Source of the DNA: Arthrobacter alpinus
GTDB taxonomy: Bacteria > Actinomycetota > Actinomycetes > Actinomycetales > Micrococcaceae
Length of the DNA stretch: 64,000 nucleotides
Reading direction: 5' to 3'
Assembly (NCBI RefSeq): GCF_001445575.1
Contig: NZ_CP013200.1
Span: forward strand, 1,054,001 to 1,118,000
Positions 45,948-53,868 of the stretch are shown one piece after another; within the stretch, counting starts at the first letter, position 1, and the number at the start of each line of letters is the position of its first letter. The notes below the pieces were generated by a model that saw nothing but the letters and a program-made list of their open reading frames with translations, did not search any database and was not told the DNA's origin. The translations under genes and the position numbers were made by a program.

Positions 45948-47411
45948 ATGAAATCTGCCCCGCCCGTCGGCAAGGCACGCACCATCGCCCTCATCTCCTT
46001 GTTCATGGCCTCGTTCATGGAACTCCTTGATGCCACCATCGTCAACGTCGCACTGCCGGACATCGAGCGTGCTCTGGGCGCTGCGAATGCCGAACTGCAG
46101 TGGATGGTGGCTTCCTACACCTTGGCTTTGGCCATTGGCTTGATCACCGGTTCCCGTTTGGGCGACATTTACGGGCGCAAAAAGATCTTCATCATCGGTC
46201 TTGTTGCCTTCACTGTGGCCTCAGTGCTGTGTGGAGCGGCCATGAACCCGGAAATGCTCATTGCCTCCCGTGCCCTCCAGGGCTTCGCCTCGGCGGCCAT
46301 GATTCCGCAGGTGCTCTCCAGCCTGCAGGTTATGTACAAGCCGTCCGAGCGGGCCGGGGCCATGGCAGGGTTCTCCGCACTTGCCGGCGTTGCCGCCGTC
46401 TCCGGACCCATCCTGGGTGCCGTGCTAACAGATGCCGATATCTTCGGCTGGGGCTGGCGCACCATCTTCTTCGTCAACATCCCCGTTGGAATCTTCGCCG
46501 TCATCTGCGCCATCAAATTCGTTCCAGAGTCCAAGGCGCCGGTGCGGCACAAACTTGACCTGTCCGGCGTCGTTATTCTGGCGGTGGGCATGATGGCGAT
46601 TCTCTATCCGCTGACCATGGGACGCGAGGAAGGGTGGCCGCTGTGGACCTACCTCTCCATGGTGTTTGGTGTGCTGGTGCTGGCGGGATTTGTGCTGCTG
46701 CAGCGCCGCGAGGAAAAGCGTGGCGGCGAGCCGCTGGTAGCTGTTTCGCTGTTCAAGAGCCGCCCGTTTGCCGCCGGTATTGTGATGATGTTCTTGTTCT
46801 TCATCCCCATGAACGGCTTCTTCTTGATCCAGACCCTGTTCCTGCAGGTGGGTCTGGAATATCCCATCCTGAAGGCCGGGCTGACCATGATCCCGTTCTC
46901 CATCATGGTGCCGATCCTGGCTGGCATCTCCGCTGCAATTCTGGCCAAGAAAATTGGTCGTGTGGTGCTGCAGCTGGGGCCGCTGGTCATCGCCGTCGGA
47001 TTCATCGTGCTGATCTTCACTGTTCAGTCCGTGGGCGGCACCGTCACTCCCTGGCACCTGCTGGCTGGTCTGGCGCTCAGTGGCGCCGGCTTCGGTATGG
47101 TCGTGGCACCCGTGGGTATCTTCGTGCTCTCGGAAGTTCCAACCAAGTTCGCCGGCAGCGCCTCAGGCCTGTTTAACACCACCAGCCAACTCGCCGGTGC
47201 CCTGGGTGTTGCCATCATCGGCACCATTTACTTCAACTCGCTCGAAGCCAGCACCGGCACCAGCCAGTCGGCAGTGTTCATCGACGGCTTCACGTTTACC
47301 ATGTGGATCATGGCCGCAGGCATGGTGCTCGCGTCCTTGGCGGCGTCGTTCCTGCCACGCTGGGCCAACGATTCAGATGTTTCCGGGCCCGTGGACTTGG
47401 TTGACGCCTGA
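45948..47411 (+). CDS. MFS drug exporter, DHA2 (EmrB/QacA) family
   Basis: 487 residues with 14 predicted helices. FMELLDATIVNVALPDIERA is the DHA2 motif D1; GSRLGDIYGRKKIF is motif A; AGVAAVSGPILGAVLTD is motif C. It should export drugs or metabolites by proton antiport. No regulator is adjacent; 153 bp separate it from kdpE. It is followed by a tandem hairpin array. Confidence 0.93.
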   Translation: MKSAPPVGKARTIALISLFMASFMELLDATIVNVALPDIERALGAANAELQWMVASYTLALAIGLITGSRLGDIYGRKKIFIIGLVAFTVASVLCGAAMNPEMLIASRALQGFASAAMIPQVLSSLQVMYKPSERAGAMAGFSALAGVAAVSGPILGAVLTDADIFGWGWRTIFFVNIPVGIFAVICAIKFVPESKAPVRHKLDLSGVVILAVGMMAILYPLTMGREEGWPLWTYLSMVFGVLVLAGFVLLQRREEKRGGEPLVAVSLFKSRPFAAGIVMMFLFFIPMNGFFLIQTLFLQVGLEYPILKAGLTMIPFSIMVPILAGISAAILAKKIGRVVLQLGPLVIAVGFIVLIFTVQSVGGTVTPWHLLAGLALSGAGFGMVVAPVGIFVLSEVPTKFAGSASGLFNTTSQLAGALGVAIIGTIYFNSLEASTGTSQSAVFIDGFTFTMWIMAAGMVLASLAASFLPRWANDSDVSGPVDLVDA

Positions 47412-47488
47412 GCAACACTCCGCCTGAGTAGCACCCCGCTTGAGCAGGACCCCGCTTGACCTGCAGTGTTGGTGCACCCCGCTGCGTC

Positions 47489-47667
47489 GCTTATGCGCCG
47501 AACCCGTCCCGGGTTTGGCGCATAAGCGTTTATGCGTCCGATCCAGCCTGGGTTTGGCGCATAAAGCAGTGGCACAGCGTTTATGCGTCCGATCCAGCCT
47601 GGGTTTGGCGCATAAAGCTGTGGCTCAGCGTTTATGCGACAGACTCAGCCTGGGTTCGGCGCATAGA
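47489..47667. repeat. 51-bp tandem hairpin array (three units plus one diverged)
   Basis: Hairpins at 47489-47527, 47529-47565, 47580-47616 and 47631-47667. The last three start exactly 51 bp apart. Each has outer arms TTTATGCG/CGCATAAA (the fourth slightly changed) and an inner CCAGCCTGGG loop region; the first has longer arms GCTTATGCGCC/GGCGCATAAGC. The 14-base spacers (variants of GCAGTGGCACAGCG) are conserved too. It fills the 326-bp gap between the MFS and MOSC genes. Possible terminator cluster or REP-like element. Confidence 0.9.
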
Positions 47668-47737
47668 GCAGTGGCACAGATGCCGGCGAGTGGAACGGCT
47701 GGGGTTAGGCAGACCCCGCTTGTCATAGTGTTTAACC

Positions 47738-48406
47738 ATGACTGACGCAGCGCCACAGGCTGGCACCATTCTTGCCATTTGCCGGGTCCACCAATTGATC
47801 ACCACCAAGACCGGCTTCGGGGTGACGGCCATTGACAAGCGTGCCGTTGACGGACCCGTCAGCCTGCGCAAGTACGGCGTGTTCGGTGATGTGCAGGCGG
47901 ACACCGAAAACCATGGCGGTCCGGATCAGGCCATTTACGCCTATTCGCAAGAGGACGCCGACTATTGGTCTGCCGAACTTGGCCGGCCCATCACCCCTGG
48001 CTTGTTTGGCGAAAACCTGCGCACCCAGGGCATCGAAACCACCCACGCCGTGATCGGTACGCGGTGGCGCATCGGCAAAGCGCTGCTTGAGGTCACCTCG
48101 CCACGGGTTCCGTGCGCCACCTTCGGGGAGCGGATGGGCGAGCCGCAGTGGGTCAAGCGTTTCACTGCAGCCGGGCGCGTGGGTGCTTATCTGCGCGTGT
48201 TGGAACACGGCAAGGCTAGTGCGGGAGACGCCGTCGTAGTTGAGCATGTGCCCCATCACGGCATCACTGTGGGCAAATTCTTCAGCGACGCCACGGCCCA
48301 GGATGTGCATACCTTGCAAGACCTGCACGACGCCGGAGAGCTCACCTTGGGGGCGCATTACTGGCCCTATTTCCGCCGAATCCTCGCGGCGGGCAACGAG
48401 TGCTGA
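47738..48406 (+). CDS. MOSC-domain protein (YiiM-like)
   Basis: 222 residues. VDGPVSLRKYGVFGDVQADT with ENHGGPDQAIYAYSQEDADY is the MOSC entry motif; PGLFGENLRTQGIE follows, and the conserved Cys is in TSPRVPCATFGERMG. YiiM-type proteins reduce N-hydroxylated compounds with a molybdenum cofactor bound to this Cys. The 3-alpha C-terminal part is present (ARDVHTLQDL-like). Single gene on the + strand. Confidence 0.92.
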   Translation: MTDAAPQAGTILAICRVHQLITTKTGFGVTAIDKRAVDGPVSLRKYGVFGDVQADTENHGGPDQAIYAYSQEDADYWSAELGRPITPGLFGENLRTQGIETTHAVIGTRWRIGKALLEVTSPRVPCATFGERMGEPQWVKRFTAAGRVGAYLRVLEHGKASAGDAVVVEHVPHHGITVGKFFSDATAQDVHTLQDLHDAGELTLGAHYWPYFRRILAAGNEC

Positions 48407-48772
48407 GAGTTAGCAAGGGTGGGTTCAAACGTGCCCGGCGCAGCCTGTGTGCCGAACCTCACGGGGCAGTATCGACTTTCCCTATAGTGCAGCGGTACTG
48501 TATGCCCTACAATTTAAATATCCCCCACTCCGGTATCTCCTTTTATTTTCTGCCCAATTTTTGAGGCAGGAGCCTGAAGTGTTTGGGGCCCGCATCGTTT
48601 TAGCGGGCAAGTAGCGTTCATAGGGGATTGCCGGCAAAGAAACGCCATGCAGTGTTGAGAAACTTCAACACTGACAGCCGCACCAATGGTGCGCACATGG
48701 CGCGAGATCCTGCCCGGGATGCCGAGAAGCGGCTGGATTTCCTCACCGCGGCGACACCCGCCGCCTGGCCCT
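48407..48772 (+). promoter_or_regulatory. Long structured leader of the DEAD-box helicase gene
   Basis: 366 bp without a gene. Around 48480-48515 lie TATAGT and TACAATTTAAAT, possible -10 elements. Downstream hairpins: GCCCGC (48588-48593) with GCGGGC (48603-48608), and CAGTGTTGA (48650-48658) with TCAACACTG (48665-48673). A 5' leader of about 250 bases would be typical for a cold-inducible RNA helicase mRNA. Function as a thermosensor or autoregulatory site is inferred. Confidence 0.45.
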
Positions 48773-50764
48773 ATGAATGAGGACATTTTGACTGTGCCCG
48801 AAAACTTGACTGAAAATTCCCCCGCTGTGGAGGAAGAAAACGAAGTTACTTTCGCCGATATGGGTATTGACGGCCGCGTGCTGGCTGCCCTGAACGACGT
48901 TGGCTACGAGAAGCCCTCACCCATCCAGGCTGCAACGATTCCGTTGCTCCTTGAAGGCCGTGACGTTGTTGGTTTGGCTCAGACCGGTACCGGTAAGACG
49001 GCAGCATTCGCCGTTCCCGCCCTGTCTCGTATGGCTGAACTGATGGACCTCAACGGTCCCACCAAGAACACCCAGATCTTGGTCCTCGCTCCGACCCGCG
49101 AGCTCGCGCTCCAGGTTGCTGAAGCATTCACGTCCTACGCCAAGCACATGGACAACTTCTCCGTTCTCCCCGTCTACGGTGGATCCGCTTACGGCCCCCA
49201 GCTGGCCGGTTTGCGCCGCGGTGCACAGGTTGTTGTCGGTACCCCCGGCCGTGTAATCGACCACCTCTCCAAGGGCTCGTTGGACCTCTCCAACCTGCAG
49301 TACCTGGTTTTGGATGAAGCCGATGAGATGCTCCGCATGGGCTTCGCCGAAGACGTTGAGCAGATCCTGGCCCAGACGCCGGCCGAGAAGCAGGTTGCAC
49401 TGTTCTCCGCCACCATGCCTAGCCAGATCCGCCGCATCTCCAAGCAGTACCTGAACAACCCGGCCGAGGTGACGGTCAAGTCCAAGACCACCACCGGTGC
49501 CAACACCCGCCAGCGCTACCTGCAGGTCATGGGCCCGCACAAGCTCGATGCGCTGACCCGCGTACTTGAGGTTGAGAAGTTCGAAGGCGTTATCGCGTTC
49601 GTTCGCACCAAGATGGCAACCGAAGACTTGGCTGACAAGCTCAAGGCACGTGGCTTCCAGGCTGCAGCCATCAACGGTGACATCCCGCAGCAGCAGCGCG
49701 AGCGCACCGTTGAGGCCCTGCGCGACGGCAAGATCGACATCCTGGTTGCTACCGACGTTGCGGCCCGTGGCCTTGACGTTGAGCGCATCACCCACGTCAT
49801 CAACTACGACATCCCGCATGACACCGAGTCCTACGTGCACCGCATTGGCCGTACAGGCCGCGCCGGCCGCTCGGGTGACGCGATCTTGTTCATGACTCCT
49901 CGTGAGAAGTACTTGCTCCGCGCCATCGAGAAGGCCACGCGCCAGCCGGTGGAGCAGATGCACCTGCCTTCCGCAGAGACCATCAACTCGCTGCGCTTGG
50001 GCAAGTTCGCTGAGAAGATCACCGAAACCCTTGCGACCAAGGATGTTGCCAAGTTCCGCGACTTGATTGCTTCCTACGAGCAGGAGCACGACGTTCCCGC
50101 TTCGGAAATCGCTGCAGCCTTGGCTGTTATGGCACAGGGCGGCCAGCCGTTGCTCGTCAACGACCTGCCGGCAGCTCCGGAATACCAGAAGAAGGACCGT
50201 GCCAAGGACGGCTTCGGCTCACGTGGCCCGACCCGCACCTTGACCGAAGGCAACGCCACCTACCGCATCTCGGTAGGCCGTCGCCAGCGCGTCATGCCCG
50301 GCTCCATTGTTGGTGCCATTGCCAACGAAGGTGGCCTGTCCTCCTCGCAGATCGGCGGCATCGACATCCGCTCAGACCACACCCTGGTCGAGTTGCCTGC
50401 AGAGCTGAGCAAGGATCAGTGGAAGGCCTTGAGCCGTACGCGGATCAGCGGCGAGCTCATCAACCTCGAGCTGGACAACGGCCGCCGCCCCGCAGGTGCA
50501 GGTGCCGGTGCAGGTGCAGGCGCCCCGTACAAGGCCCGTGAAGAGCGTAATGACCGCGGCCAGGGCGGCTTCAAGAAGAAGTTCGACGGCGACCGTGGCG
50601 GCTACCGTGGCGGTAACGACCGCGGTGCTGACCGCAACGCCGACCGTGGCGCTGACCGCGGCTTCAGCAGCGATCGCGGCCAGGGTCACACCGGTCACGG
50701 AGCCGGCGACCGCCGTCCCCGCCACGAAGGTGGCCAGAGCTTCAACAGCAAGGGCAAGTGGTAA
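48773..50764 (+). CDS. deaD: DEAD-box RNA helicase (CsdA/DeaD type)
   Basis: 663 residues. Motifs in order: Q motif GYEKPSPIQAATIP, I AQTGTGKT, Ia PTRELALQV, II DEAD in LVLDEADEMLRMGF, III SAT, IV VIAFVRTK, V DVAARGLDVERI, VI HRIGRTGRAGRSG. A DbpA-like RNA-binding domain lies around 490-570 (TYRISVGRRQRVMPGSIVGA) and an RGG/DRGADR-rich tail follows. ATG 48773 lacks a good ribosome site; TTG 48788 behind GAGGA is an alternative that removes five residues. Acts in ribosome assembly and mRNA decay in the cold. The leader is long and structured; a terminator follows. Confidence 0.95.
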   Translation: MNEDILTVPENLTENSPAVEEENEVTFADMGIDGRVLAALNDVGYEKPSPIQAATIPLLLEGRDVVGLAQTGTGKTAAFAVPALSRMAELMDLNGPTKNTQILVLAPTRELALQVAEAFTSYAKHMDNFSVLPVYGGSAYGPQLAGLRRGAQVVVGTPGRVIDHLSKGSLDLSNLQYLVLDEADEMLRMGFAEDVEQILAQTPAEKQVALFSATMPSQIRRISKQYLNNPAEVTVKSKTTTGANTRQRYLQVMGPHKLDALTRVLEVEKFEGVIAFVRTKMATEDLADKLKARGFQAAAINGDIPQQQRERTVEALRDGKIDILVATDVAARGLDVERITHVINYDIPHDTESYVHRIGRTGRAGRSGDAILFMTPREKYLLRAIEKATRQPVEQMHLPSAETINSLRLGKFAEKITETLATKDVAKFRDLIASYEQEHDVPASEIAAALAVMAQGGQPLLVNDLPAAPEYQKKDRAKDGFGSRGPTRTLTEGNATYRISVGRRQRVMPGSIVGAIANEGGLSSSQIGGIDIRSDHTLVELPAELSKDQWKALSRTRISGELINLELDNGRRPAGAGAGAGAGAPYKAREERNDRGQGGFKKKFDGDRGGYRGGNDRGADRNADRGADRGFSSDRGQGHTGHGAGDRRPRHEGGQSFNSKGKW

Positions 50765-50784
50765 ATACCACGCCCTAAGGCACT

Positions 50785-50824
50785 AATGAGGCCGGTCACC
50801 ATTGCGGTGACCGGCCTCATTTTT
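50785..50824 (+). terminator. Terminator after deaD
   Basis: AATGAGGCCGGTCACC, loop ATTGC, GGTGACCGGCCTCATT and further T residues. Strong factor-independent terminator 21 bp after the stop. The following 227 bp to tRNA-Thr are AT-rich with no gene seen. Confidence 0.95.
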
Positions 50825-51051
50825 ATGCTCATTTTGTGCTCTTTCTGATTTCTTTTTACCAATAAAGTTTCCATGTGACGCAACTCATGGAGATTCAATG
50901 TAGAGGCCAAAATACCTTGAGTTCTAGGGTTTTTCTGCACCAATAGAGCGTTTCATTACGAGTGAAAAGTCCCTATTTGGACCAAGATAGGCATGCTGGG
51001 ACTAGGCCGATTTCGCATCCGCCGAAAGCGCTGGTAGAGTATTTCTTCGTT

Positions 51052-51123
51052 GCCCCCCTAGCTCAGTGGTAGAGCGCGTTCTTGGTAAGAACGAGGTCAC
51101 CGGATCGATTCCGGTGGGGGGCC
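51052..51123 (+). tRNA. tRNA-Thr (GGT)
   Basis: Acceptor arms GCCCCCC/GGGGGGC, D-arm GCTCAGTGGTAGAGC, anticodon stem-loop CGTTC TTGGTAA GAACG giving GGT, variable AGGTC, T-arm ACCGG ATCGATT CCGGT. The T-loop begins with A instead of the usual T54, and the base after the acceptor is C. CCA is not encoded. Confidence 0.93.
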
Positions 51124-51187
51124 CGGAAATGAGTAGGCTCGTGTCAAGACGGTTTTGACCGGTGCGGCACGGGCCATTCTCATTTAT

Positions 51188-51261
51188 GGCGGCATAGCTC
51201 AGTTGGTTAGAGCGCACGACTCATAATCGTGAGGTCCCGAGATCGAGTCTCGGTGCCGCTA
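51188..51261 (+). tRNA. tRNA-Met (CAT, elongator type)
   Basis: Acceptor arms GGCGGCA/TGCCGCT with a G-U first pair, D-arm GCTCAGTTGGTTAGAGC, anticodon loop CTCATAA in CACGA/TCGTG giving CAT, variable AGGTC, T-arm CCGAG ATCGAGT CTCGG, discriminator A. The T-loop also has A at position 54. The paired first base argues against an initiator. 64 bp after tRNA-Thr and probably cotranscribed. Confidence 0.93.
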
Positions 51262-51270
51262 CCCAAGAGA

Positions 51271-51317
51271 AACCCGCAGTTCCCAGCCCGCAAGGGCAGA
51301 GGAGCTGCGGGTTTTTT
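51271..51317 (+). terminator. Terminator of the tRNA-Thr/Met unit
   Basis: AACCCGCAG pairs with CTGCGGGTT, followed by T residues; the loop contains a second small hairpin (GCCCG CAA GGGC). Begins 10 bp after tRNA-Met. Confidence 0.85.
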
Positions 51318-51420
51318 CTTGCCTGGACTCGCCGCTAATTGCCCTTAAGCGCCTTCAGCTGCCGTCCGGATCCGTGGCGTAGGCTGGCCCAACAAGCTAC
51401 CCAACGAGAAGGAGTCGCAA

Positions 51421-52086
51421 GTGAACAAGGTCTTGATTATTGGTGGGCACGGAAAGATCGCGCTCTTGCTGGCACCGCTGCTGACGGCGGCGGGCACCCA
51501 AGTCACCTCGGTGATCCGCAACGCAGCCCACATTGACGATGTGGCGGCTACAGGGGCTACCCCCGTGGTGCACGACGTCGTTTCCTCCTCGGTTGCCGAG
51601 CTCGCCGATCTCTTCGCTGGCCAGGACGCCATCGTCTGGTCTGCTGGGGCCGGGGGAGGGGCCCCCGAGCGCACCTATGCCGTGGATCGTGATGGTGCCA
51701 TTGCGTCCATGGAAGCCGCCGTGGCCGCAGGTGTGGAGCGCTATGTCATGGTCTCCTATCTTGGTGCCAGCACAGACCATGGTGTGCCGCCTGAGAACAG
51801 CTTCTTCGCTTATGCCGAAGCTAAGGCAGCCGCGGACGCACACTTGCGCCAGACCGGGGCGCTTGCGTGGACCATTCTTGCCCCGGGAGCCCTGACGCTG
51901 GAGCCTGCCACGGGGTTAATTGACCCCAGGCCGGCAGCGGAGCGCGATGCGGCCGAACCCACAAAGACATCCCGAGCCAATGTTGCTCTCGTCGCTGCCG
52001 CCACACTGGCGCACCCGGAAACCATCATGCATACCATTGAGTTCAGCGACGGAACCATGTCCATTGAGGATGCGCTGACAACGTAA
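51421..52086 (+). CDS. NAD(P)-binding Rossmann protein (atypical SDR)
   Basis: 221 residues from GTG 51421 behind AGAAGGAG. VLIIGGHGKIALLLAPLL is the GxxGxxG cofactor loop; TSVIRN, AIVWSAGAGGG, VMVSYLGAS and the final WTILAPGALTLEP follow the SDR_a5/NAD(P)H-binding (YwnB-like) order. No SDR catalytic Tyr-x3-Lys is seen, so it may be a sensor or quinone-reductase-like protein. The antiporter gene starts 10 bp later, so they may share a transcript. Confidence 0.87.
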   Translation: MNKVLIIGGHGKIALLLAPLLTAAGTQVTSVIRNAAHIDDVAATGATPVVHDVVSSSVAELADLFAGQDAIVWSAGAGGGAPERTYAVDRDGAIASMEAAVAAGVERYVMVSYLGASTDHGVPPENSFFAYAEAKAAADAHLRQTGALAWTILAPGALTLEPATGLIDPRPAAERDAAEPTKTSRANVALVAAATLAHPETIMHTIEFSDGTMSIEDALTT

Positions 52087-52096
52087 AATTGAGCGA

Positions 52097-53668
52097 GTGG
52101 AACAGCTCGTATTAATTATCGGACTCTTATTCGCCACCGTACTTGCCGTCGGTTTGGGGGATAAACTCCGGCTGCCCTATCCGGTGTTGATGCTGATCAT
52201 GGCTGGGGCGCTGACGTTCATTCCAGGCTTCCCTGATTTGCGGATCGATCCTGAGCTGATTCTGCCCATCTTCTTGCCGCCGCTGCTGTTTGCCACGGCG
52301 CAGAAGAGCTCATGGTCAGTCTTTAGAGTCCGATGGCGCACCATCATCATGCTGGCCGTGGCACTCGTGGTGGTCTCCACCGCTATGGTGGCCGGAGCCG
52401 CGTGGTTATTGATCCCCGGGATCGGCATTCCGGCGGCCATCGCTCTGGGGGCCATGGCCGCTCCTCCGGACCCGGTAGCCGTGGAATCGGTGGCCAGCCG
52501 GGTCCACATGCCCCGACGCTTGATCACCGTGCTGCAAAGCGAAGGGCTGTTCAACGACGCTGCCGCCATTGTGATCTTCCAGGCGGCAGTGGCTGCCGCC
52601 GTCGACGGTGAACCGTTCGGATTCGGCGTGGTGGGCAAGTTCCTCTTGGGCGCCGCCCTCGCCATCATCGTGGGTATGTTCATGGGCTGGGTGACAGGGC
52701 TGATCACCAAACTGATCACGTCCCCCGTGGCCCGAAGCGCTGTCACCCTAGTGGTTCCTTTTGCCGCCTACATCCTGGCCGAGGAACTCCACGCTTCCGG
52801 TGTCATTGCCGTGGTGGTGACCGCCTTGGAAATGAAACGTCACGCCCGTGCCGAGGATGCTACCGAACGGATCACCCGTGCCGCCTTCTGGGACGTTGTG
52901 GAACTCTTGGTGACAGGTTTGGCCTTCGGCTTGGTGGGGCTGGAAGTTCGCGAAGTCATCCGTGTGGAGGGCTCGGCCATTTGGGGCATGCTGCCCATGG
53001 CCATCGGCATCAGCATTCTGGTGATTGTGGTGCGCGTGCTGTGGTTTGGCATGATGGCGATGCTGTCCAAGAAGCGCGACGGCGATTTACCACCCACTGG
53101 CATCAAGGATGTCATCATCTTGAGCTGGTGCGGCATGCGCGGGCTGGCCACCTTGGCTCTGGCCCTGGCGCTTCCCACCGTGCTGCCCACAGGAGAGGCG
53201 TTTCCCGGTCGCCACGAGATCATCGTGGCAGCCTGCGCGGTCCTACTGACCACTCTGGTGCTGCCGGGCCTGACACTGCCATGGCTCATGCGGGTGCTGA
53301 AGGCAACGGACGACGGCGTGGAGGAACGTGAGGCGGCCAAGCTCATGGCGCTGCGTGCTCAGGACGCTGCTGTGGCGGCGCTGCGGGACAACGACATCAT
53401 CAAGAACCTGCCGCCGGAAAAGACGGCGCTCGTCAAGGCGCGAATGCAGCGTCTGCAGGCCGAGCTTTTGGACGGCAGCCTCAAGAACGAAGGCCAGGCC
53501 GAGCGCCGCCGTCGCGGCCGTGAATTGGCCATCGCCGTACAGACAATTGCCCTGGATGCTGCCCGTGCCGAAATCTTGATGGCCCGCAACGAACCTGACA
53601 CTGATCCTGAAGTCGCGGATCGGGTGCTGCGCCAACTGGATCTGCGCACCATGATCATGCCGGACTAG
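52097..53668 (+). CDS. Na+/H+ antiporter, CPA1 (NhaP/NHE) family
   Basis: 523 residues from GTG 52097. About 12 helices; FLPPLLFATAQKSSWSVFRV, AMAAPPDPVAVESVASRVHM (ion-binding D in helix 5), LQSEGLFNDAAAIVIFQAA (conserved ND) and ILSWCGMRGLATLALALALP are the family motifs. A charged cytoplasmic tail of about 110 residues (VKARMQRLQAELLDGSLKNE and so on) follows. Expels Na+ and regulates pH. Ends before a set of GC-rich repeats. Confidence 0.92.
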   Translation: MEQLVLIIGLLFATVLAVGLGDKLRLPYPVLMLIMAGALTFIPGFPDLRIDPELILPIFLPPLLFATAQKSSWSVFRVRWRTIIMLAVALVVVSTAMVAGAAWLLIPGIGIPAAIALGAMAAPPDPVAVESVASRVHMPRRLITVLQSEGLFNDAAAIVIFQAAVAAAVDGEPFGFGVVGKFLLGAALAIIVGMFMGWVTGLITKLITSPVARSAVTLVVPFAAYILAEELHASGVIAVVVTALEMKRHARAEDATERITRAAFWDVVELLVTGLAFGLVGLEVREVIRVEGSAIWGMLPMAIGISILVIVVRVLWFGMMAMLSKKRDGDLPPTGIKDVIILSWCGMRGLATLALALALPTVLPTGEAFPGRHEIIVAACAVLLTTLVLPGLTLPWLMRVLKATDDGVEEREAAKLMALRAQDAAVAALRDNDIIKNLPPEKTALVKARMQRLQAELLDGSLKNEGQAERRRRGRELAIAVQTIALDAARAEILMARNEPDTDPEVADRVLRQLDLRTMIMPD

Positions 53669-53676
53669 TCCCCACG

Positions 53677-53836
53677 CCCTCCCCAACGACAGCCGCTGGC
53701 GCGTCTGCCGCCGGGGCCCCTCGGGCGCGTGGGCCCAAGTGCGGGGGCCCAACGTGTCTTGGCCCCTCGGGCGCGTGGGCCCAATGAACTGGACCCTCCC
53801 CAGTGACAGCCGCTGGTGCGTCTGCCGCTGGGGCCC
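53677..53836. repeat. GC-rich two-part repeat cluster after the antiporter
   Basis: A 43-base unit at 53677-53719 (starts CCCTCCCC, ends GGGGCCC) returns at 53794-53836 with five changes; between them a 24-base unit starting GGCCCCTCGGGCGCGTGGGC occurs at 53715-53738 and 53761-53784. The region lies between the convergent antiporter and monooxygenase genes. Looks like duplicated hairpin terminators. Confidence 0.75.
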
Positions 53837-53868
53837 ATCTTGAACTGGTCCCTCCCCAACGGCAGGTG

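Noticed and set aside
47489..47667. CRISPR array
   Set aside because: Repeats are hairpins with 14-base spacers that are themselves conserved; no cas genes are present.
48514..48786. 90-codon minus-strand frame upstream of deaD
   Set aside because: No start signal or protein character; it covers the helicase leader hairpins.
48917..50089. 390-codon open frame on the minus strand under deaD
   Set aside because: Antisense shadow of a strongly conserved helicase; no motif or start signal.
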